A stretch of 14,597 bases of DNA, taken from JAXJYR01 sp964593515. GTDB lineage: Bacteria; Bacillota_I; Bacilli_A; Erysipelotrichales; Erysipelotrichaceae. Shown here piece after piece: positions 1-8,100 of the stretch. The stretch is taken from contig CAZQJH010000026.1 of the NCBI GenBank assembly GCA_964593515.1, forward strand, positions 1 to 14,597, read 5' to 3'. The notes under the pieces are model-generated. The model was not told the DNA's origin. It saw nothing but the letters and a program-made list of their open reading frames with translations, and ran no database searches. The first letter of the stretch is position 1. Every line of letters starts with the position of its first letter. The position numbers and the translations under genes are program-made.

Positions 1-3000
1 CTACATCATCTTGTGTTGCTTTATCATCAGCTAATACTTCTTTAGCACTTGTAATCGCACTAGTTAATACAGCAATACTTTCTGGTGTTTTGTTTGTTGT
101 ATCAACTTTTTCAGCAGCTTTAATAGCAGCATCTAAGGCAGTTTTATCAACTGTAGGTTGCTCTGGTTCATTACCATCTTTTTCAACTTTGAATAAGTCA
201 ATTTCAGATAATGTTAACATATTAGTTACTTCTTTACCAGAAGCGTTAATAGCTGATAATACTACTACATCAATACTTTCAACCTCTTTGTATCCTTTAA
301 ATTCAAATACATATTCGCTACTTTCAGTATTAATAGTAATTTCTTCTGTAGTTCCATCTACATAGTTAGCAATAGCTTTAACTGCAGTTACATAACCATT
401 AGCTTTATTAGCATTAGCAACTACTACTTTATTTAATACATCAGGAGTATTTAATTTGAAGTTAATTGTTAATGGTAAGCTAATATGTTCTGGTAATTTA
501 CCATCTACATAGTTAGATTCAACATCCCATTTGAATTCAAATCCACGATCTGATTTACTTCCATCAAATAATCCATTGTAACTAGCTTGTTGGATTAATT
601 GGTTAACGTTAGTTCCATCATCAGTAGTTAAGTATTCGTTTGTCATTGTGATAGTGAAATCGTTTTGTGCATATTCAATTTCTTTATCAGCAGGTTCAAC
701 TGGTGTATTTACATCAGAAGTACATAATTTGAATTCGTTAGTTGGTCCAACAATCCAAATCTTACTTAAATCAATTGCATTAGTGTTAGTTAAGTCAATA
801 TCTTTTTTAGCAACCATTGTGAATGATACTAATTCTCCACTACCACTAATAGAACCAGCAGCACGTCCAGCATAAGCAACGTTTACATAAGCTGTTCCAT
901 CAGCATAAACTTTGTTTACAGTTAAGTTTTCATATGCTTCAAATCCTGTAGCTGTTTCAGTTAATGAAGAAGTTGATTTGTATTCAAACAAACTTGGATC
1001 GTAATCTACTACATATCCAATAGCAGCTACCCCTTTAGCGTTATCAATAATAGCACTAACTTTAAATTCTTCACCAGCTTTAACTGTTGTTTTGTCAGTT
1101 GCAAAGTGTGCACTACCTTGTAATTTAGTAGTATCTTTGTTACCACCATCGATACCATTCATTAAGAATGCATAGTCATATACATCGTATACACCATTCA
1201 TGTTGATATCACCATAACGTTTAGCGATTTGATCATTGAATGTAGTTTCATCTTTAACTGAGTGTCCTAAATAGTTTTTCATGTTAGTGTAGTCACCATC
1301 AAGAACTTCTTCATTAAAGTTTGTAGAACCTACCGCAAATCCTTTATCGTTAGCTTTAGTAATTACTTTAATTTCACTAGCTGAGAAGAAGTTTCCAACA
1401 GATTCTTTAGCTACGAATTTAATATATTTAGCACCGTAGTTAATATCCATTACTTTAGTTTCAGCATTAGCTGCCCAAGTAAATGTTTTAGGTTCAGTCC
1501 AGTGAACACCATCTAATGATGTAGATACTTCCATAACTTTTACAGTACCATTTCCAGCATCTGTACGTGGGTAGTATTCAATTGTTTCAATGTTGTATGC
1601 TTTAGCATATTCAACGATTAATTCTTTATCAATTGAGTTTCCATTAGAGTGGAATCCTCCATCTCCTGATTCATATGTTTGGTTGAATGCACGATCTGCA
1701 TTGTGTCCAGCCCAAATATCTCCATTCCAAGAAATGTTAGTTGGAGTTGGTGTATCACGCCATGGGTTATCTAATGTACTTACTTTTAATGGAGCACTCC
1801 AAGCAGTATATCCATCGTTACATAAAGCACGTACACGGAAAGAATATTCAGTATTGAACTCTAAATCAACGAATGTTAATGAAGTAGCACCTTCAACATA
1901 TTTAATTACATCACCAAATTCAACTTGGTAAGCAGTAGCACCTTCAACTGCATTCCATTTAATTTCAATTTGAGTTGGAGTAATTTTTTCATCAACAGAT
2001 GCTAATCCAGTAGGAACACTAATTTTATCAGTTTCTTTATTAGCTGGTAAGTTTTGTTCATTAGCAAATCCTTCAACAACTAATTTTTGTTCATTAGCTT
2101 TAACATCAGTTCTTGGGAATGAAACATATACTTTAGGTGTAGTAGTAATTTCTACATCTTTAAATGCTTCTGTATCTAATGAGTATTTGTTTAAGTTAGG
2201 TGTTGCATCATAGAAGTATACAGCTTGATCTTTAGCTGCAGCTTCTTCAAATGCTTCATAGCTATCTACTTTAGTTAAATTAACTGCACTTGAACCATTG
2301 TAAGCTTTTAATGCAGTTGGTTCTTTACTTACGTTAACAACCATAGTTGTGTGACGGTTTGAATCATAACCTTGGTAAGTTCCTGTTGATTTGTTGATTG
2401 TTAATGTAGCAACTCCATCTTTAACACTAGAAGTCATTAACGTTTCAACTGTACCTCCATAGTCTACATCTTCTTTAGATGCATCTACATAAATTCCATC
2501 ATCTTCAAGTAATGTGAAGCTTGATTCTTTATATGGATAGAATTCAACAATTCTTTTTGTTTTATCTAAACCTTTTTCATTTGTTTCGCTAATTTCCATT
2601 GGGTTGTTGTTATCTTCATACATTGGAATAATTGAACCATTTTTCACAAATAATGGTAATTTCCATAATGGTGCATCAAAGTTATCGATAACTTGTCCAC
2701 CACGGTATTGTTCACCTGTGAAGTAATCTACCCAAATATCAGTATTTCCTGGTAAGTAAATATCGTTACGGATATCGTTACCTTCTTTATCAGCAGCTGT
2801 ATCTTGGTAAATAGGAGCTACTAAGAAGTTATCTCCATACATGTATTGGTATTGAGTAGCTGTTGATAATGTGTATGCATTAGCTTCTTCTAAGAACATA
2901 GCACGAATCATTGGTAATCCATCTACTGATTCAATAGCATATGTATATAAGTAAGGCATTAATTGTGCTTTTAATTTTAAATACATACGGTTAATAGATG

Positions 3001-4789
3001 TATAAGGATCTCCATCAGTATAAGGTTTTTTAGGTTTTGCTCCCCATCCATCCATATCTAACATTGTTTGAGTAAATGTTTTCCATTGAATATCACGAGT
3101 AGTAATTAAACTAGTACCACCGAAAATTCCATCAATATCAGTACCGATGTTTGGGTTTCCTGATAATGATTGTCCAATATATGTTGGAATGTGGAAACGA
3201 ATGTATTCCCAATCTCCACCATATTGGTCACCAGTCCAAACTGATGCATAACGTTGTGTACCAGCCCAACCATCTAATGTTATAACAGTTGGACGTTTGT
3301 TTGTAGCGGCAATTGTTTCATAACCTTGCATTTGAGCATCTAAAGCCATTGAGTATCCATGTCCTACCCATGCAACGTCAGTTTTTAAAGCAGAAACTCC
3401 ACCTACATTAACTTCGTTATAGAAATCACGTAATAAGTGATAGTTACCATTTACTTGTTCAGATAAATCTGGTGTAATTGCTGATTGAGTCCATAAACCA
3501 GTACGGATTCCATAAGATTCAGCATATTCAGTGAATTTTTTTAAGTTATTTACGTTAGCTGCTACTACATCATCACGGTTAGTAGATGATTCGTTTTTAG
3601 TAGTATAGTAACCATTTTGTCCATATCCACATCCATAACCATCATTAGGTAAGAACCATCCTAATGGCATATCTAAAGCAACGTGTCCATCAATTACAGC
3701 ACGAGCAGAGAATTTATAAGTATCATCATTAATAACCGCACCAAATTTATTTGTTTCAACACTTGGAGCAATATTGTTTAATGATTCAGCATATGTACCA
3801 CTAGGTAATACATATCCTTGTGATTGTCCTAATTCTTTATAAGTTTTTCCATCTTCTAATAACCAACCTCTACCATCAGTAGATTCTGTCCATCCATCAC
3901 GGTTATAACAGTTTAAGTGAGCTAAATAGAAAGCATATTCAGGAAGTAAAGCTGGATTACCAGTTACATCATAGTATTCGTTTAATAAAGTTTCAGCTTT
4001 ATCACTAATACTATTATCATCACTTACAAAGTAGTAAGCATCAAATTCTTTTTCTTTGTGAGTTGTTGTAACTGTATTATCTACTGCTTTACCAAAGTCA
4101 TAACGTCCATCAGCAAAAGTATTTCTTAATACCCCATATCCACCACTAGTCCAGTAGAATGGGTTAGGTGAAGATACCCCACCATCAGTCCAGTCACTTT
4201 CGTTAACAATATTTAATGCTTGTCCTTTGTGAGTGAAACGACCATTTTGTGTTCCTCCTCCAAAGAAGTATTCATTTTCATCAGTTTCTAAAACTTGTAC
4301 AGTTGATGAATCACTAATACGTAATGATTCTTTTTCTTGCATTACAACTTGTCCTGAAGCATTTTTAATTGACATTTTAGCGCTATTTTTGTCTAAAACA
4401 ATTGTAGCTCCATTTGACACGGTAATTTCAAATTTACCATCTACTTCTTTAACACTAGCACTAGGTTTTGAATAGTGATCTGAATTATCACTATAAGCTT
4501 GAATTGTTGCTTTGTGGCTAGCATTTCTAGGTGTAGCATATTCAGCAAATGAACCCGTAGGGTCAACATTATAACGGAAAATACCATTTTCTAAGAAAGT
4601 AATTTTCCCTTTTACAGCCCCATCATTAAATGATACAGTAGCAATATTTTTGTTTACTGTAACTGAATCAACTTTACTAAGTTGACCACTGAATTCGGCT
4701 GCTTTTAGTGAACTAACACTTCCTAAAGCACTTGGAAGAGCCATTGCTGCAGTAAGTGCAAGCACACTAGCTTTTTTGAATTTCTTCAT
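1..4789 (-). CDS. Secreted multidomain GH31 glycosidase, probable alpha-N-acetylgalactosaminidase (3' end outside window)
   Basis: Likely removes alpha-linked GalNAc (mucin O-glycan core) at the cell surface. I translated 1596 codons from ATG 4787-4789, which follows an AGGAG at 4796-4800; the frame stays open to the window edge. Residues 1-31 form a signal peptide (KKFKK, hydrophobic core, cut near LKAA). An N-terminal beta-sandwich includes FFGGGTQNG (175-183). The GH31 barrel spans ~280-640, with putative nucleophile D471 in KTDVAWVG and acid/base D521 in WTGDQ, 50 residues apart as expected for the family. C-terminal beta domains run to ~900. Then come FN3 (~923-1007), CBM32-like (~1010-1150), a degenerate dockerin-like pair (1153-1176, 1192-1215), a cohesin-like domain (~1220-1354), another beta domain (~1360-1530) and a FIVAR-like helix bundle from ~1545. 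The GalNAc call rests on remembered similarity of the KTDVAWVG and WTGDQ motifs to GH31 GalNAcases; GH31 membership is much surer than specificity. An SLH or sortase anchor is expected beyond the window but is not visible. Confidence 0.9.
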   Translation of the reverse strand, partial: MKKFKKASVLALTAAMALPSALGSVSSLKAAEFSGQLSKVDSVTVNKNIATVSFNDGAVKGKITFLENGIFRYNVDPTGSFAEYATPRNASHKATIQAYSDNSDHYSKPSASVKEVDGKFEITVSNGATIVLDKNSAKMSIKNASGQVVMQEKESLRISDSSTVQVLETDENEYFFGGGTQNGRFTHKGQALNIVNESDWTDGGVSSPNPFYWTSGGYGVLRNTFADGRYDFGKAVDNTVTTTHKEKEFDAYYFVSDDNSISDKAETLLNEYYDVTGNPALLPEYAFYLAHLNCYNRDGWTESTDGRGWLLEDGKTYKELGQSQGYVLPSGTYAESLNNIAPSVETNKFGAVINDDTYKFSARAVIDGHVALDMPLGWFLPNDGYGCGYGQNGYYTTKNESSTNRDDVVAANVNNLKKFTEYAESYGIRTGLWTQSAITPDLSEQVNGNYHLLRDFYNEVNVGGVSALKTDVAWVGHGYSMALDAQMQGYETIAATNKRPTVITLDGWAGTQRYASVWTGDQYGGDWEYIRFHIPTYIGQSLSGNPNIGTDIDGIFGGTSLITTRDIQWKTFTQTMLDMDGWGAKPKKPYTDGDPYTSINRMYLKLKAQLMPYLYTYAIESVDGLPMIRAMFLEEANAYTLSTATQYQYMYGDNFLVAPIYQDTAADKEGNDIRNDIYLPGNTDIWVDYFTGEQYRGGQVIDNFDAPLWKLPLFVKNGSIIPMYEDNNNPMEISETNEKGLDKTKRIVEFYPYKESSFTLLEDDGIYVDASKEDVDYGGTVETLMTSSVKDGVATLTINKSTGTYQGYDSNRHTTMVVNVSKEPTALKAYNGSSAVNLTKVDSYEAFEEAAAKDQAVYFYDATPNLNKYSLDTEAFKDVEITTTPKVYVSFPRTDVKANEQKLVVEGFANEQNLPANKETDKISVPTGLASVDEKITPTQIEIKWNAVEGATAYQVEFGDVIKYVEGATSLTFVDLEFNTEYSFRVRALCNDGYTAWSAPLKVSTLDNPWRDTPTPTNISWNGDIWAGHNADRAFNQTYESGDGGFHSNGNSIDKELIVEYAKAYNIETIEYYPRTDAGNGTVKVMEVSTSLDGVHWTEPKTFTWAANAETKVMDINYGAKYIKFVAKESVGNFFSASEIKVITKANDKGFAVGSTNFNEEVLDGDYTNMKNYLGHSVKDETTFNDQIAKRYGDINMNGVYDVYDYAFLMNGIDGGNKDTTKLQGSAHFATDKTTVKAGEEFKVSAIIDNAKGVAAIGYVVDYDPSLFEYKSTSSLTETATGFEAYENLTVNKVYADGTAYVNVAYAGRAAGSISGSGELVSFTMVAKKDIDLTNTNAIDLSKIWIVGPTNEFKLCTSDVNTPVEPADKEIEYAQNDFTITMTNEYLTTDDGTNVNQLIQQASYNGLFDGSKSDRGFEFKWDVESNYVDGKLPEHISLPLTINFKLNTPDVLNKVVVANANKANGYVTAVKAIANYVDGTTEEITINTESSEYVFEFKGYKEVESIDVVVLSAINASGKEVTNMLTLSEIDLFKVEKDGNEPEQPTVDKTALDAAIKAAEKVDTTNKTPESIAVLTSAITSAKEVLADDKATQDDV

Positions 4790-4812
4790 ATTTTTCTCCT
4801 CTCATCTTTTTT

Positions 4813-4840
4813 GTTTGCGTAATAATCAATAATTGCAAAC
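4813..4840. repeat. Short inverted repeat in the GH31 leader
   Basis: GTTTGC and GCAAAC arms of 6 bp are separated by 16 AT-rich bases, within the predicted 5' untranslated region of the GH31 gene. One arm overlaps the operator-like site at 4834-4847. It could be a weak leader hairpin or part of a regulator-binding region. The arms are short and chance is possible. Confidence 0.3.
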
Positions 4841-4847
4841 CCTTACA
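4834..4847 (-). promoter_or_regulatory. Cre-like/LacI-family operator candidate at the GH31 transcription start
   Basis: The minus strand reads TGTAAGGGTTTGCA, starting 8 bases after the predicted -10 box, so a bound protein would cover the transcription start. It matches the Gram-positive cre consensus TGWAANCGNTNWCA at 12 of 14 positions; the central C is G. Related sites lie at the GH20 promoter (9512-9525) and at ppaC (14375-14388). The regulator is not in the window. Confidence 0.45.
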
Positions 4848-4855
4848 CGATAATT

Positions 4856-4864
4856 ATTATAGCA
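4856..4864 (-). promoter_or_regulatory. Extended -10 promoter of the GH31 gene
   Basis: The minus strand reads TGCTATAAT, a full extended -10 element, about 67 bases before the start codon. No good -35 lies 16-18 bases upstream, which an extended -10 can tolerate. A perfect TTGACA at 4869-4874 is only 7 bases away and cannot pair with this -10; it could pair with TATCGT (4847-4852, spacing 16) as an alternative promoter. Confidence 0.6.
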
Positions 4865-4902
4865 CTAATGTCAATAAATAACTAGTTAATTATTTATACT
4901 TT

Positions 4903-4916
4903 TTAAAACGTTTTCA
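4903..4916 (-). promoter_or_regulatory. Cre-like (CcpA) site upstream of the GH31 promoter
   Basis: The minus strand reads TGAAAACGTTTTAA, matching cre TGWAANCGNTNWCA at 13 of 14 positions and containing the perfect palindrome AAAACGTTTT. It lies about 40 bases upstream of the predicted -10, a position compatible with activation or upstream repression by CcpA or another LacI-family protein. This is a consensus match only. Confidence 0.5.
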
Positions 4917-4937
4917 TCGTTTATGATAATCTTACAT

Positions 4938-4970
4938 AAAAAATAGAAGATGGATTGCTCCATCTTCTAA
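4938..4970 (-). terminator. Rho-independent terminator after the GH20 gene
   Basis: Perfect 11-bp stem (4944-4954 with 4959-4969) and a 4-base loop, followed on the minus strand by six T residues (4938-4943). It begins within a few bases of the GH20 stop codon. A-rich and T-rich flanks on both sides could let it work in both directions. It separates the GH20 transcript from the GH31 promoter. Confidence 0.88.
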
Positions 4971-4974
4971 TTTT

Positions 4975-5125
4975 TTATTTTTTGATTAAGTTAGATAATT
5001 GTACAAACATCTTCGCAGCTTCAGCTCTTGTTGTATTTGCACTTGGGTTTAAATATGTTTCTTCACCAACTTTAGATCCACTCATTAATCCATTTTCTAC
5101 ACACCATGCAATTGCATCTTTTGCA
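4975..5125 (-). repeat. Direct repeat copy A: SLH-coding 3' end of the GH20 gene
   Basis: This 151-bp stretch, from the stop codon back into the last SLH domain, aligns without gaps to 14447-14597. I counted five base differences (about 97% identity) and a single amino-acid change (SGSKVGEE here, SGSKKGEE there). The match reaches the window edge in copy B, so the full repeat is probably longer. It suggests recent duplication or gene conversion of the anchor module. Confidence 0.93.
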
Positions 5126-8100
5126 TATGCACTTACCGCTTTGTAATCTTTGAATGTTTCTAATGATTGGTTAGATTTAGTATTTAATCCACATGTATTA
5201 GCATAGTTTCTTAACATAATTGCGAAATCTTCACGTTTAATTGCATCATCTGGTCCAAATTTACCATTAGCATATCCACTAACTACTTTAGCTTCACTTG
5301 CCCAAACAATACCATTACTATACCATAAACCATCTTTAACATCGCTAAATTTATCAGCATATGTTACTTTTGGTTCTCCAGCCATACGATATAAGACTGT
5401 AGCTACCATTCCACGCGTAATTTTTCCATCTGGATTAAAGTTGTTTCCTGTGCTTCCATCTTTACCCATTAAACCTTTAATCGTAGCTTCTTGTACCATT
5501 CCAGCATACCAAGCTTCGCTATCAACATCATCATAACCTTTGTATTCAGGTTTTGGTTCTGGTTCTGGTTTTGGTTCTGGTTTTGGTAATAATTCATCAT
5601 TAACTACTAATGATTTTTTAGCTTTAGCTAAAGCTAAAATCATTTCATTTACTTGAGTTGCATCAGCTTTTTCACTATCGGCTAAAGTTTTAGCTTCTTT
5701 AATAACATCTTGTAATGCTTGATATGAGTCATCACTATAAACACCTTTTTCAATAGCACTAGCTGAATCAATCATTTCCTTTAATCCTTCAATATCAGCT
5801 TCAACATTAGCTAATCTAACTTTTAATTCAGCACATGAACCATTGTTATTTTTAGCTGCATTTAAAACTAATCGAATAAATTTAGCTTCACATGTATCAA
5901 AAGCAAATTCATTTTCCCCATCAACACAAGTTACACTACGATTATCAACTACTGTTGTCCAATTAGTACCATCTTTACTTACCATAATTGAATATTTAGT
6001 TGGTGTACCATTTCCACATCCACTACGTGGAGTAAAGATTAAGCCATTAACTGTTTGAACTTTATCTAATTCAACTTGTAAGTAATGTGGCATTGTTGTT
6101 ACACTCCAATCAGTGTGCCATATTGTTGATGGATTACCATCAGCTACATTTGATGGATAACTTCCATCATTTTGATAAGATGATGCACTAAATTTCGCAT
6201 TACTTAAATCCGCAAAGTTTGCATCAATTTTATCTTTTAAGATTAAAGAATTAAGTGCATCTGCTACCATCATTGCATATGCATCAACAACATCTTGATA
6301 TTTTTCCACAAAGTTAGTTTTAACTTGAGCTAATACTACTTTTAAACTTTCAACACTTTCTTTAGTAAATAAATCTAAATCATCATTTACTAATGCTAAA
6401 TAAGCATCTAATTTAGTTGTATCAGCTTTAGCTACATTTAATTTATCTAATTCATCATAAATATCATTAACAACTTTACTTACTTCTTCTTCACTTACAT
6501 TAGCTTGTTTTACTAATGTTTGCGCTTGTTTTACTAAGTTATCTAAAGTAGCACTTGTTTTATCAGCACCTAAAGCATTCATAATGGCATAATCTAAGGT
6601 GATTGTTGAAACAAAAGTTGCATCTTTATCCACACGTACATCATCTACATATCCATTGAATGCATTAGTTTCACTACCAATTTTAGCTAATGGTAACATC
6701 ATTGTTGCTAATAATGGACGACCTACGACACTTTCACCATCACCTAAAGTATCAACTAAGTTACCATCAACATATAATGAAACTTGATTATGTTGTGTCT
6801 TAAATTCTAATTCAACCCAAATACCAACTGGTAAAGTATAGTTGAATGAGTAATCACGATTTTCACGTGTAAATCCTACTTTTCCGCTTCCACCTTGAAC
6901 CGCTTTAATTGTTCCATAAGGTGATTCAAATAAGATTTGATCTTCATTTGAAGCATCACTACGTTTAACTTTAACACGTAAATCATAAGCTAAACCAGCT
7001 GTTTCTAATCCATTAATTGATGCATAAGAATTTCCACCATTTAATTTTAAAGCTTGTTTTCCATCAACATTAGTTAATGTTGCATTGTTTAATTTACTTA
7101 AATCATATCCATTTCCTGAACTATCTTTCATTGAATCCATATCTAAGTTTAAAACTGAATCAGTTTTACTTTCTACTTCATAATCAAAGTTAGTATTAGG
7201 AGCATCACCTAATTCAGCATAAATAGCTTCAACTTCAGCTAAAGTTTTACTTCCTTTACCCCAAGCATTACATGCAAAGATTCCTAAAGAGTGTGAAATA
7301 CGATCATAAACATCATATTCACTTACCCCGTTTTCTTTAATGTCAACCATATCATTCCAGATACCAAATTGACCTCCTAATACTTGTTTATCTCCAGCTG
7401 GAATATAATCATTACCAGCAGCATTTAAGGCATCGTTATAACATACTGAGTTATTTAAGTAATCATAGTAGTATCCAGCATTAGGTACAATATAGAATTG
7501 TCCATCGTTAATATCGATTAAACCGAATCCTGCTTCATACATTTCTGAATAATCAGCATATCCATAGTTCCAAATATTAACTTGGGCATTTTCCGTTTTT
7601 AAAGCTGCTCCTTCTTTAGCTTCACTCCAACTTCCCCAAATACGTACTGTTCGACCGCTATCACGAACAAAGTCCATCATATCATTAGCATAGTTTCTAA
7701 ATTCTACTGAGTTAGAGAAGTATTCATCTGCTCCTACATGCACAGTTGTTAATTCATCAAATACTGGATTAGTTCCTTCCATATATTCATTAAAGATTTG
7801 TTTAACAAAGGCTAATGATTCATCATATTTAGTTGTTAAGTTAAGGTGGTCTGGATCACGTCCATTATCACCTTTTCTTAAATCAGGACGTACTTTAGTA
7901 ATTGATAATGAGTGAGCTGGTGTATCAATTTCTGGTACAATATTAATTCCTAAATCACGTGATTCTTTAATGAAAGCACGGAAATCATCTTTAGAATACC
8001 AAACATCTTTACTAGTTAAATCAGCTTTATATAACCCATCAGCTCCTCCTTCTTTAATATCAGATTCTAATCTAAATCCAGAGTAAGCATTAAATTTTTC

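Noticed and set aside
1150..1333. Assignment to a cellulosome
   Set aside because: The dockerin-like segments are degenerate, no scaffoldin is visible, and the catalytic families fit host-glycan rather than cellulose breakdown.
4869..4874. Perfect TTGACA as the -35 for TATAAT at 4856-4861
   Set aside because: The spacer would be 7 bases, too short for sigma-70-type promoters. It was kept only as a possible partner of the weaker TATCGT.
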